NCBI GenBank assembly: GCA_031384695.1
Contig: JANNAV010000210.1
Location: forward strand, 1-15,461
Reading direction: 5' to 3'
Length of the DNA stretch: 15,461 bases
Source: JANNAV01 sp031384695
GTDB taxonomy: Bacteria > Pseudomonadota > Alphaproteobacteria > Rhodobacterales > Rhodobacteraceae
Below, in pieces: positions 7,213-14,140 of this stretch. The notes under the pieces are model-generated. The model did not search any database and was not told where the DNA came from. It saw only the letters and a list, made by a program, of their open reading frames with translations. The translations under genes were made by a program, and so were the position numbers. Every line of letters starts with the position of its first letter. Position 1 is the stretch's first letter.

Positions 7213-8262
7213 TCAAACCGGCACCAGCACCCAGTAATCCAGATCCAATAACACCTCGGGTGCATATTTGCCATCCGCCCCGAACCGCGCAAATGCCGCT
7301 GCCCCCTGTTTCACCGCCGCCCCCTGTTTCACCGCCACCGTCCGCAGCCGCAACGCCCCCACCCCCGGCGCGTTCACTTCCGCCCGTTCCAGCACCTCCG
7401 ACCACGCCCGCACCGTATCTCCGGCAAAACACGGGTTGGCATGCGCCCCCGCGTTCAGCGCCACCATGCACTGCGCATTGGCCAGCCCATTGAAAGACAA
7501 CGCCCGCGCGAGCGATATTACATGCCCGCCATAAATCAGCCGCTTGCCATCCTCGCGGTTGGTGGCATCGAAATGCACCTTGGCGGTGTTCTGCCACAAC
7601 CGGGTGGCCAGCATATGCTCGGCCTCCTCCACCGTCACCGCGTCCACATGGTCGATCTTCTCGCCGGGCTCATAATCGCCCCAGCGGTGCCGCTCGCCCG
7701 CAAGCGCGAAATCATAGCGGCGGAAATCCAGGCCCTGCGGGATCACCAGATCACCAGCCGCCACCACCGCCCGCAACTCCGGGACCACCGTTTCCGGTGC
7801 CGCCGCATCCGCGCGGTTCTTGCGCACCATTACCCAGCGTACAAATTCCAGCACCACCGCACCATGCGCATCCAAGCCCCGCGTCCGCACCCAAACCACC
7901 CCGGTCTTGCCGTTGGAGTTTTCCTTCAGCCCGATCACCTGGCTTTCCGCGCGCAACGTATCGCCCGGATAACACGGCCGCAGCCACCGCCCCTCGGCAT
8001 AGCCTAAATTCGCCACCGCATTCAGGCTGATATCCGGCACCGATTTGCCAAAAACCGTATGAAAAACAATCAGATCATCCAGCGGCGCGCGCGAAAGCCC
8101 GCAAGCAAGCGCAAAGGCGTCCGATGAATACAAGGCCCCCCGTGTGGGATAAAGCGCATGATAAACCGCCCGCTCGCCGCCGGAAAGCGTGCGCGGCACC
8201 GCATGCACGATGGTTTCGCCCAAGGCGTAATCCTCAAAAAACCGCCCCGGATTGGTTTTCAT
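7213..8262 (-). CDS. mch: Mesaconyl-CoA hydratase (beta-methylmalyl-CoA dehydratase), MaoC-like double hotdog
   Basis: A 349-residue enzyme that reversibly hydrates mesaconyl-C1-CoA to beta-methylmalyl-CoA in the ethylmalonyl-CoA pathway of acetyl-CoA assimilation. The protein has two MaoC-like hotdog halves, at about 10-160 and 185-345. Characteristic stretches include SSDAFALACGLSRAPLDD, VPDISLNAVANLGYAEGRW and, in the second half, FDATNREDGKRLIYGGHVIS with the likely catalytic-region histidine. Length is close to the 343 residues I recall for the R. sphaeroides enzyme. The ATG at 8262 overlaps the TGA of the DUF1737 gene (TGATG). The C-terminal part contains a tandem VKQGAA duplication. 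An mcl2-type gene in the same operon supports the assignment. Confidence 0.93.
   Translation of the reverse strand: MKTNPGRFFEDYALGETIVHAVPRTLSGGERAVYHALYPTRGALYSSDAFALACGLSRAPLDDLIVFHTVFGKSVPDISLNAVANLGYAEGRWLRPCYPGDTLRAESQVIGLKENSNGKTGVVWVRTRGLDAHGAVVLEFVRWVMVRKNRADAAAPETVVPELRAVVAAGDLVIPQGLDFRRYDFALAGERHRWGDYEPGEKIDHVDAVTVEEAEHMLATRLWQNTAKVHFDATNREDGKRLIYGGHVISLARALSFNGLANAQCMVALNAGAHANPCFAGDTVRAWSEVLERAEVNAPGVGALRLRTVAVKQGAAVKQGAAAFARFGADGKYAPEVLLDLDYWVLVPV
7301..7336. repeat. Perfect 18-bp tandem duplication inside mch
   Basis: The 18-bp unit GCCCCCTGTTTCACCGCC occurs twice back to back (7301-7318 and 7319-7336) with no mismatch. On the coding strand it encodes the repeat in AVKQGAAVKQGAA near the C-terminus of Mch. 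It is in frame and adds six residues, which would account for this protein being slightly longer than the usual family length. Identity at every base suggests a recent slippage event. It probably lies in a tolerant surface segment of the second hotdog domain. Confidence 0.9.
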
Positions 8263-8465
8263 CACATCTCGCCCAAACTCACCGCGCCCGAATACGTCCC
8301 CGGCACGTCCTTCACCACCGCCTGCCCGCAGCGCATCACCCCCCGCGCGGCGTCAAAGGCGTAAACCGGGCTGCCCTGCAACACCCACCCCTTGGCCAGC
8401 GCCGCCGTCACCTTGTGGCAAAACGCAGCCGTGTCATCATCGCTCAGGAACCGGTACAATTGCAT
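8262..8465 (-). CDS. DUF1737-domain small protein
   Basis: A 67-residue protein whose opening LYRFLSDDDTAAFCHKVTAALAKGW, followed by GSPVYAFDAARG and CGQAVVKDV, matches the DUF1737 family, short proteins of unknown role. There is no signal peptide or membrane segment. The ATG at 8465 comes 4 bases after the stop of the nnrU-like gene; a GTG at 8468 is possible. Its stop overlaps the mch start (TGATG), so the two are translated together. That tight coupling suggests a role connected with mch, for example as an accessory or regulatory factor, but nothing in the sequence identifies one. Confidence 0.85.
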   Translation of the reverse strand: MQLYRFLSDDDTAAFCHKVTAALAKGWVLQGSPVYAFDAARGVMRCGQAVVKDVPGTYSGAVSLGEM

Positions 8466-8469
8466 CACA

Positions 8470-9024
8470 TCACCCGAACGGCCGCACGCCCAGCCAGGTG
8501 TGAATGGCCATCACCACGCCCACCACCACCACTGTCACCGCCAGCGCCACGATCTCCTTGCGCAGAGGTGCCGCCGCCGGCACCACCCAGGGCCCCTCGG
8601 CTCGGTTGATCACCACAACGCTCACCGCCGCCCAAAGACCAAGGCCGCCAAACAGCACCAGCGACGCCAGATCGCCATTCACCAGCAAATGCGCCACCGC
8701 CCAAACCATCACCGCCGTCAGTTGCGGATGCCTGATCTGGCGGCCCAGCCAAATCTTCGCGCCCTTGGCCGCCGAGGCCGCATAAAGATAAAACGCCAGC
8801 ACCATCAACAGGTTATTGATATGCACCGCAAAGCCGGGAAGGTTCCACAGCGGCACCACGTCCGCCCCCCGATAGCCGATCACCATCAGAACCACCGACG
8901 CCACCACCAGCACCGCCACCAGCGCGCGGCCCCGGTCGCCCAAACCCGCGCGCGCCCCCGGTGCCAGACGTTTGAACCCATGCGCGCCCACCCAAAGCGC
9001 CAATCCCAAAATCAGCCAGACCAT
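8470..9024 (-). CDS. NnrU-family integral membrane protein
   Basis: A 184-residue membrane protein with five or six hydrophobic segments. The family hallmark is at residues 99-127: HPQLTAVMVWAVAHLLVNGD followed by SLVLFGG, seen in NnrU proteins and related methyltransferase-like membrane proteins. NnrU was named from denitrification gene clusters, but no nitrate, nitrite or nitric-oxide reductase gene is present here, so the name should not be read as function. I start it at 9024, with GGGGAG upstream; the longer in-frame extension into mcl2 is unlikely. It lies 13 bases after mcl2 and 4 bases before the DUF1737 gene in the same operon. The biochemical role is unknown. Confidence 0.85.
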   Translation of the reverse strand: MVWLILGLALWVGAHGFKRLAPGARAGLGDRGRALVAVLVVASVVLMVIGYRGADVVPLWNLPGFAVHINNLLMVLAFYLYAASAAKGAKIWLGRQIRHPQLTAVMVWAVAHLLVNGDLASLVLFGGLGLWAAVSVVVINRAEGPWVVPAAAPLRKEIVALAVTVVVVGVVMAIHTWLGVRPFG

Positions 9025-9037
9025 ATCGCTCTCCCCG

Positions 9038-9901
9038 TCATCCCCGATTGGCGATTGCCCGCGCCTTTGCAAGTATCGCCTTCGCCGTCACGATATGCAG
9101 GTTCTCGACGATTTTACCATCCAGAACCGCCACCCCCTGCCCCGCCTTACCCGCCGCCTCAAACGCCGCAATCTGGCGGCTGGCCAGCGCCACTTCCGCC
9201 TCCGAAGGCGCAAACGCCCGGTTGGCAACCGCAATCTGGCCCGGGTGGATCAGGGTTTTGCCGTCAAACCCCATATCCCGCCCTTGAGCGCATTCCGCCT
9301 CCAGCCCCGCCTCATCGAGAAAGCCGTTGAACACCCCGTCCACGATCACCCGCCCATAGGCCCGCGCCGCCATCAACCCCAACCCCAGCCCCGCCATCAA
9401 CGGCAACCGATCAGGTCTGTGGCGCGCGCCCAACTCCTTGGCCAGATCATTGGTGCCCATCACCATGCCATGCGTCATCGGATGCGCCGCGATCTCCACC
9501 GCATTCAGATAGCCCAGCGCCGTCTCCAGCATCACCCACAGCGGCTTGCCCGGTGCCAGCGCCGCCATCGCATCCAGATCGGCGGCCCGGCTGACCTTGG
9601 GGATCAGAATCGCATCGACCCCGCCATGCGCCGCAAAGGCCAGCGCATCATCGCGCCCCCAGTCGCTGTCCAACCCGTTGATCCGCACGATCCGCAGCCG
9701 TGGCCCATAATCCACCGCGTCCAGCACCGCCGCCAGCGCCGCCCGCGCCTGCACCTTTTCTTGCGGCATCACCGCGTCTTCCAGATCAAAGATCAGGGCA
9801 TCCGCCGCCAACCTCGGCGCCTTTTCCATCGCCCGCGGTTTGCTCGCCGGGACATACAACACCGAGCGGAACAGCCGAACCGCCGCATCTGGCCTCTGCA
9901 T
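9038..9901 (-). CDS. mcl2: (3S)-malyl-CoA thioesterase / CitE-like lyase family protein
   Basis: A 287-residue HpcH/HpaI (CitE) family protein. In R. sphaeroides the Mcl2 paralogue hydrolyses (3S)-malyl-CoA to malate and CoA, completing the apparent malate synthase activity of the ethylmalonyl-CoA pathway. Visible landmarks are SVLYVPAS (13-20), FDLEDAV (38-44), VRING (72-76), metal-site E126 in MLETALG, D152 in GTNDLAKELGAR, and GFDGKTLIHPGQI from 211. The ATG at 9901 has GGGGAGG upstream and is the first gene of an operon running through mch. The gene symbol rests on co-location with mch and mdh. A lyase active on malyl-CoA, citramalyl-CoA or a related ester cannot be excluded by sequence alone. 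Confidence 0.85.
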   Translation of the reverse strand: MQRPDAAVRLFRSVLYVPASKPRAMEKAPRLAADALIFDLEDAVMPQEKVQARAALAAVLDAVDYGPRLRIVRINGLDSDWGRDDALAFAAHGGVDAILIPKVSRAADLDAMAALAPGKPLWVMLETALGYLNAVEIAAHPMTHGMVMGTNDLAKELGARHRPDRLPLMAGLGLGLMAARAYGRVIVDGVFNGFLDEAGLEAECAQGRDMGFDGKTLIHPGQIAVANRAFAPSEAEVALASRQIAAFEAAGKAGQGVAVLDGKIVENLHIVTAKAILAKARAIANRG

Positions 9902-10123
9902 GATTCGCCTCCCCGCAACAATAATGCGTCCAGAGGCACCACTTTGGTATTTTCGGCAAGGCAATTCATGCTGCGCCGCAGAAACTGCGCTGCATTTGAA
10001 ACAGATCGGCGCATTAACCAAATCTGCGCGATCCGGGCGCAGCTTGGTCCAGACGCCAACCCGGCGCCGCATCTGACGAGGGAGCCGCGACGCAAAAACC
10101 CGCCGGCCCCGGAAAGGCGATTG
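9902..10123. other. Divergent control region between mcl2 and the secreted-protein gene
   Basis: A 222-base non-coding stretch that must hold promoters for the leftward mcl2-to-mch operon and the rightward small gene. It has a Shine-Dalgarno at each end (GGGGAGG for mcl2, AAAGGCG for the small gene). A short hairpin-prone stretch CGCAG-AAA-CTGCG lies near 9978-9990. A TTGAAA at 9996-10001 could be a -35 element for the rightward gene, but no good -10 follows at the proper distance. The TGTGATCACA element found at sdh and suc is absent here, so these genes are probably under different control. Confidence 0.5.
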
Positions 10124-10435
10124 ATGACCCGGACCCTTTTTGCACTGTCGCTCTGCTTTGTCGGGCTTATTCTGGCCACCCACGCCAGTTTCGCAGCCCC
10201 CCAATGCGGCCCCCGCGCGGCCTTGCTGGCCGAGCTTTCGGCGAAATACAACGAAACCCGGCGCGGCATCGGGGTGGCCGCCAACAATCAGGTGATGGAA
10301 TTGTTCGCCAGTGCCGAATCCGGCAGCTGGACCATCACCGTCACCCTGCCCGAAGGCACCACCTGTCTTGTGGCCTCGGGGCAGAATTTTGAAGCCATCT
10401 CCGAAGAACTGCCCGCCAAAGGCGATCCGGCGTAG
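10124..10435 (+). CDS. Small secreted protein with two cysteines, unknown function
   Basis: A 103-residue protein with a Sec signal peptide: MTRTLF, a hydrophobic core, and a probable cleavage after A24 (ASFA). The mature protein is about 79 residues and has only two cysteines, C28 and C81, well placed for one periplasmic disulfide. The core reads LLAELSAKYNETRRGIGVA, then ELFASAESGSWTITVTLPEG and TTCLVASGQ. I recall this pattern from many unnamed alphaproteobacterial periplasmic proteins, but I know of no assigned function. AAAGGCG precedes the ATG. The gene converges on the TauE/SafE gene with a 7-base gap and no clear terminator between them. Confidence 0.8.
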   Translation: MTRTLFALSLCFVGLILATHASFAAPQCGPRAALLAELSAKYNETRRGIGVAANNQVMELFASAESGSWTITVTLPEGTTCLVASGQNFEAISEELPAKGDPA

Positions 10436-10442
10436 ACCCGGC

Positions 10443-11183
10443 TCACCCCGCCACCCCATCCCAGATCAGCTTGCACGAAACCAGCAGCAGCGCCCAGACC
10501 ACCACCCGGAAAAACACCGGCTCCGGGATGATCTTAACCAGCCGCAGCCCCACGAACACCGCCGCCACCGCGGGCACCACCAGCACCGCCGCCACTTGCA
10601 GATTGGCGGCGTCCAACTGGCCCAGCGCCCAATAGGGCAGCAGCTTGATCGCGTTCACATAGGCGAACACCATCGTCGTGGTCCCGGCATAAACGGCTTT
10701 CTCCAACCGCAGAGGCAGCACGAACACCTGATAGGGCGGCGCCCCCGCGTGGCAGACAAAGCTGGTAAACCCCGCCACCGCCCCCCAAAACACCCCCAAA
10801 CCGCGCCGCAGCGGCTGCGGCTGCGCAGGCCGCCGTGAAAACAGGAAGTTTGCGGCAAACCCAAGCCCCACCACCCCCACCAAAAGCGTCACCGCAGCTT
10901 CCGAAACCACGCTCGCCGTGGCCCAGCCGATCCCCACCCCCAGCGTCGCCGCAGGCAGCATGATCGCCAGAACCCGCCGGTCAAAGGCGTGGCGATAGGC
11001 ATAAAGCCCGAACATATCCGACAAAACAAACACCGGCAGCAACAGTCCCGCCGCCACCACGGGCGAGATCGCAAGGCTCAACACCGGCACCCCCAGCATG
11101 CCCACCACCGGCAGGCCGCCCTTGCTCATCCCCACCAGAACCGCCGCCAGCACCGCCAGCGACCAGAATGCAAAACCGTCCAT
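10443..11183 (-). CDS. TauE/SafE-family membrane permease
   Basis: A 246-residue polytopic inner-membrane protein with about eight hydrophobic segments, of the sulfite/organosulfonate exporter (TauE/SafE, DUF81) family. Diagnostic stretches are GMSKGGLPVVGMLGVPVLS near the N-terminus and its internal repeat AGFTSFVCHAGAPPYQVF in the middle, reflecting the family's inverted two-half architecture. Members export small anions such as sulfite, sulfoacetate or other acids, and the substrate cannot be told from sequence. The ATG at 11183 has a purine-rich GGGGGATGG upstream. It follows the acidic-protein gene on the same strand with a 97-base gap containing inverted repeats, so it may have its own promoter or be read through. 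Confidence 0.88.
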   Translation of the reverse strand: MDGFAFWSLAVLAAVLVGMSKGGLPVVGMLGVPVLSLAISPVVAAGLLLPVFVLSDMFGLYAYRHAFDRRVLAIMLPAATLGVGIGWATASVVSEAAVTLLVGVVGLGFAANFLFSRRPAQPQPLRRGLGVFWGAVAGFTSFVCHAGAPPYQVFVLPLRLEKAVYAGTTTMVFAYVNAIKLLPYWALGQLDAANLQVAAVLVVPAVAAVFVGLRLVKIIPEPVFFRVVVWALLLVSCKLIWDGVAG

Positions 11184-11235
11184 CCGCCATCCCCCGCGCC
11201 GCCCCCGTTGCGGCGGCGCGGCAAGACCTATCGCG

Positions 11236-11272
11236 GAACCCCGGTGCAGATCAACCAGTTCAGCCGGGGTTC
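11236..11272. terminator. Inverted repeat after the acidic-protein gene
   Basis: GAACCCCGG (11236-11244) and CCGGGGTTC (11264-11272) are perfect 9-bp complements separated by 19 bases, just beyond the stop at 11281 of the leftward acidic-protein gene. A second GC-rich stem, GCGCCGC (11196-11202) with GCGGCGC (11213-11219), follows. Neither is followed by a U-run on the minus strand, and the loop of the first is long. It could be a Rho-assisted terminator or an attenuating structure before the permease gene; intrinsic termination is not proven. Confidence 0.35.
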
Positions 11273-11280
11273 AAATCCGA

Positions 11281-11916
11281 TCAAAAACCGTCGAAGAAGA
11301 TGTAGTCAGGGCCCTCATACGTCGAATAGGAATCGTAAAACCGCCCGCCGCCACCGCCACCGCTGCCGCCGAAGCCATAGCTGTCATAATTGCCCGACAG
11401 GTTGAAGAAATCATAACTGCCAAACAGATTGCCATCGTTGAACGACCGGTCGCTTGCCCCGAAGAAGGCCGCAAACGGATCGTATGGCTGAAACCCGATC
11501 TGCCCGAACGCCCCGTTCAGATCGAAATCCGTAGGGTTATCCGGGTCCGCCGGTCCGCCAAGATCGGCAAAATCGGCCGGGTCCATCGCCAGCCGGGTGA
11601 TGACGATGGTGGTGTTGCTGCCATCGGCATTGGTCGAAATCGCCATGGTGATCGACAAATCCACCGCCGTCAGCTGCACCACGATATCATCGCCATTGCC
11701 GGTTGACATGATGTCGGGCGGGTTGAACTGGATCGAGCCATCAATGCCGCGCCGGTCAAGGAAATTGGCGAAATCGTTCAGAAACGGCTCGTTCGCCGTC
11801 ACCGTGTTCAAAAGGCCAGTCGCCGTAATCGGGTCGCGGCCCGGGGCTGGCACGAAGACAAAGCCGTCAAAGCTGGCAAAGTCATCCGGCTCGCCATTGT
11901 CTTGCTGATTTGGCAT
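11281..11916 (-). CDS. Acidic, Phe/Gly-rich, Lys- and Cys-free protein of unknown function
   Basis: A 211-residue protein that I do not recognise. I start it at 11916 because AGAGGAAGGA lies just upstream; the in-frame ATG at 11997 has no such site. By direct reading it contains no Lys, Cys, His or Trp, only six Arg, many Asp and 24 Phe. Residues 60-115 look like a compact beta-rich region (DDIVVQLTAVDLSITMAIS, then TTIVITRLA). From about 128 on it is a disordered-looking tail of F/Y, G, D, S and N with a six-glycine run at 186-191, ending DYIFFDGF. There is no N-terminal signal peptide. Such composition is common in type I secreted or surface proteins, but no RTX nonapeptide is present. It is divergent from mdh. 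Confidence 0.75.
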   Translation of the reverse strand: MPNQQDNGEPDDFASFDGFVFVPAPGRDPITATGLLNTVTANEPFLNDFANFLDRRGIDGSIQFNPPDIMSTGNGDDIVVQLTAVDLSITMAISTNADGSNTTIVITRLAMDPADFADLGGPADPDNPTDFDLNGAFGQIGFQPYDPFAAFFGASDRSFNDGNLFGSYDFFNLSGNYDSYGFGGSGGGGGGRFYDSYSTYEGPDYIFFDGF

Positions 11917-12001
11917 CAGAAATCCTTCCTCTGAAAAGCGTCCCCGCCCTGAAGTGAAACCAAACCTCCCCCCCGGATCAAGTAACTTATCTGTCATGGC
12001 T

Positions 12002-12031
12002 TTGTGAACAGTCTGGCCACACTTGTGCTAA
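12002..12031. promoter_or_regulatory. Degenerate TTGTG pair upstream of mdh
   Basis: TTGTG occurs at 12002-12006 and again at 12023-12027, exactly 21 bp apart, the spacing of the perfect operator pairs at sdh and suc. The following bases match TGTGATCACA poorly (about 7 of 10 and 6 of 10), so this may be a weak site or chance. It sits in the 168-base region between the divergent acidic-protein gene and mdh, 54 or more bases upstream of the mdh start. No convincing -35/-10 pair was found there. Confidence 0.2.
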
Positions 12032-12084
12032 TGTCCGCGAAAGACTACGCATCCGGCATTGATCATTTTCAAGGGAGATAACCC

Positions 12085-13047
12085 ATGGCCAGACCCAGGA
12101 TCGCGCTGATCGGCGCAGGTCAGATCGGCGGCACCCTCGCGCATCTTGCCGCCATCAAGGAACTTGGCGACGTCATCCTGTTCGATATCGCCGAGGGCAC
12201 GCCGCAGGGCAAAGCCCTTGATATCGCCCAGTCCGGCCCGTCCGAAGGCTTCGATGCTTCCCTGAAAGGCGCCAATTCCTACGCCGATATCGCGGGGGCC
12301 GATGTCTGCATCGTCACCGCCGGCGTGCCGCGCAAACCGGGGATGAGCCGCGATGATCTGATCGGCATCAACCTCAAGGTGATGAAATCGGTGGGCGAGG
12401 GCATCAAGGCCCATGCCCCCGGCGCCTTCGTCATCTGCATCACCAACCCGCTCGATGCCATGGTCTGGGCGCTGCGTGAGTTTTCCGGCCTGCCGCATCA
12501 CATGGTTGTCGGCATGGCAGGCGTGCTGGACTCTGCCCGCTTCCGCCACTTCCTCAGCGTGGAATTCAACGTCTCGATGCGCGATGTCACCGCCTTCGTG
12601 CTGGGCGGCCACGGCGACACCATGGTGCCGCTCGCGCGCTATTCCACCGTCGGCGGCATCCCCCTGCCCGACCTCGTAGCGATGGGCTGGACCACGCAAG
12701 CGAAACTCGATGCCATCATTCAGCGCACCCGCGATGGTGGCGCCGAAATCGTCGGCCTGCTGAAAACCGGCTCGGCATTCTATGCCCCCGCCACCGCCGC
12801 CATCGAGATGGCCGAGGCGTTCCTGAAAGACCAGAAGCGCCTCCTGCCCTGTGCTGCATGGGTCGACGGCGCTTTCGGCCTCAAGGGCATGTATGTGGGC
12901 GTGCCCACCGTCCTCGGCGCGGGCGGGGTGGAGCGGGTGGTGGCCATCACGCTTGCCCCCGACGAACAGGCGATGTTCGACAAATCGGTCGACGCCGTCA
13001 AAGGCCTGCTCGCCGCCTGCAAAGCCATCGACGCCTCGCTGGCCTGA
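12085..13047 (+). CDS. mdh: Malate dehydrogenase (LDH-like type)
   Basis: A 320-residue NAD-dependent malate dehydrogenase, oxidising malate to oxaloacetate in the TCA cycle. The Rossmann motif GAGQIGGT spans 10-17, and NAD specificity is consistent with D34 at the end of the second strand. Substrate arginines are R83 and R89 in VPRKPGMSRDD, NPLDAMVW follows at 121-128, D149 lies in VLDSARFR, and the catalytic histidine is H176 in LGGHGDTM. The sequence belongs to the lactate-dehydrogenase-like MDH group usual in alphaproteobacteria. AAGGGAG lies 8 bases before the ATG. It appears monocistronic here, ending at a hairpin shared with the convergent glycosyltransferase gene. Confidence 0.98.
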   Translation: MARPRIALIGAGQIGGTLAHLAAIKELGDVILFDIAEGTPQGKALDIAQSGPSEGFDASLKGANSYADIAGADVCIVTAGVPRKPGMSRDDLIGINLKVMKSVGEGIKAHAPGAFVICITNPLDAMVWALREFSGLPHHMVVGMAGVLDSARFRHFLSVEFNVSMRDVTAFVLGGHGDTMVPLARYSTVGGIPLPDLVAMGWTTQAKLDAIIQRTRDGGAEIVGLLKTGSAFYAPATAAIEMAEAFLKDQKRLLPCAAWVDGAFGLKGMYVGVPTVLGAGGVERVVAITLAPDEQAMFDKSVDAVKGLLAACKAIDASLA

Positions 13048-13056
13048 ACCCCACCG

Positions 13057-13079
13057 CCGCGCCGGGTATACCGGCGCGG
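13057..13079. terminator. Hairpin between the convergent mdh and glycosyltransferase genes
   Basis: Perfect 9-bp stem CCGCGCCGG (13057-13065) and CCGGCGCGG (13071-13079) with a 5-base GTATA loop. It lies in the 34 bases between the mdh stop (13047) and the oppositely oriented stop at 13082, so it can act on both transcripts. There is no T-run on either side, so termination may need Rho, or the hairpin may mainly protect 3-prime ends. Confidence 0.65.
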
Positions 13080-13081
13080 GG

Positions 13082-14068
13082 TCAGCCCTCCCCAAATATT
13101 CCTGCAAACCGCGCCGCCAGCGCCCGGTCAAACCCGGCAACCGACAGATCAACTCCCAACCCCCCCGGATCAAAGGCATAATCCTCCACCAGCCCCAGCG
13201 CCCGGAACCGCGCCTCGGCCTGCGCCCCCATCCCCTGCAACTCCGCCTGCAACGCAAGCCCTCCACCGCCATGCTGCATCAACGCCACCTGCGCCCGCCG
13301 GTGCCCCGACATCAGCCCCGCCAGCGCCTCGGGCGCATGCGCCGCATAGCGCCGCATCTTGGCCACCCAATGCGCCGGCGTCAGCCCGTCGAAATGCAAG
13401 AGCACCGTCGAGGTCGATCGGAACTGCGCCGACCGGTTCGCGCGGTCGCGAAAACCCCGATGCGACCAGTGGATCGCCAGCACGAAATCCTGCCCCACCG
13501 GCACCGCACATTTCCCCGCCGCATGCCCCAGCATGCCGTGCTGCAACACCGGCGCCATTTCGCCAAAAAGCCCCGTATCAAACCCCGGGTTCCCTTTGGT
13601 CGAGCGTCGGAATATCCCGGCAAAGGGTGCCGCATCCGGCGCCTGCACCACCCCCCCCACCAGGCGGTAACACCGCTCCGCCACCGGAAAGCTCAACTCC
13701 GCCCCCAAGCCCGCCAGCGCCGCCATCTCGTCGCCCAAAGGCCTGCGCTGCCACAAAAACTCGTCCGCATCCAGATGCACCAGCCACTCCACCCCGGCCC
13801 GCGCCAGCGCCCGGTTGGCGTTCAAGGTCTGCCTGCGGGTCTGCAATTCGGGCCGCGCCTTCACCCGCATCGCCGCCCAATAGCCCGCATCGCAGCGCGT
13901 CACGATCACCCCCGCCATCGCCGCCAAGGCAGCCCCCAGCGCCGCATCCTCACGGTCCAGATACACATGCACCTCGCGCGCCCCCGTCGCCAGATGCCAG
14001 GCCACATTGGCCAGCACCAGATCGGCAGGCTCGTCCACCGTCATCACCACGCCCCAACTGCTTGCCAT
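13082..14068 (-). CDS. Glycosyltransferase family 2-like protein (Glyco_tranf_2_4 type)
   Basis: A 328-residue protein resembling the family-2-like glycosyltransferases of the Glyco_tranf_2_4 group. The N-terminal WGVVMTVDEPADLVLANVAWH (5-25) is the usual opening strand and helix, and HLDADEF (98-104) supplies the D-x-D metal and nucleotide-sugar motif. The C-terminal half (IHWSHRGFRDRANRSAQF and beyond) is less defined. No membrane segment is seen, so it is probably cytoplasmic or peripheral. I use the ATG at 14068, where MASSWG begins the fold. The in-frame extension to 14179 merely translates the operator palindromes. Acceptor and sugar are unknown. Its upstream region holds the same paired operator found at sdh. 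Confidence 0.8.
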   Translation of the reverse strand: MASSWGVVMTVDEPADLVLANVAWHLATGAREVHVYLDREDAALGAALAAMAGVIVTRCDAGYWAAMRVKARPELQTRRQTLNANRALARAGVEWLVHLDADEFLWQRRPLGDEMAALAGLGAELSFPVAERCYRLVGGVVQAPDAAPFAGIFRRSTKGNPGFDTGLFGEMAPVLQHGMLGHAAGKCAVPVGQDFVLAIHWSHRGFRDRANRSAQFRSTSTVLLHFDGLTPAHWVAKMRRYAAHAPEALAGLMSGHRRAQVALMQHGGGGLALQAELQGMGAQAEARFRALGLVEDYAFDPGGLGVDLSVAGFDRALAARFAGIFGEG

Positions 14069-14140
14069 AACCCCCCGCCAGACAGGTTTATCCTGTTGCA
14101 ACCATAAGTGATTTTCCGCCGCCAGCCATCCTGTCAATTT

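Noticed and set aside
9978..9990. CGCAG-AAA-CTGCG as a terminator or riboswitch element
   Set aside because: The stem is only 5 bp with a 3-base loop, there is no U-run and no larger conserved fold around it.
8972..10123. Very long plus-strand open frame antisense to mcl2 running into the secreted-protein gene
   Set aside because: It is Arg/His/Pro-rich shadow translation of a high-GC gene on the other strand; only the part from the ATG at 10124 has a ribosome site, a signal peptide and family-like sequence.
11264..11281. GGGGTTCAAATCCG resembles a tRNA T-loop
   Set aside because: The five bases on either side of TTCAAAT do not form a proper T-stem (third pair G-G), and no matching acceptor, D or anticodon arm is found around it. 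It is treated as the right arm of a simple inverted repeat.
12028..13272. Long minus-strand open frame antisense to mdh
   Set aside because: It covers the well-supported mdh gene in the opposite direction and shows no recognisable domain; such open frames are expected from GC-rich codon bias.
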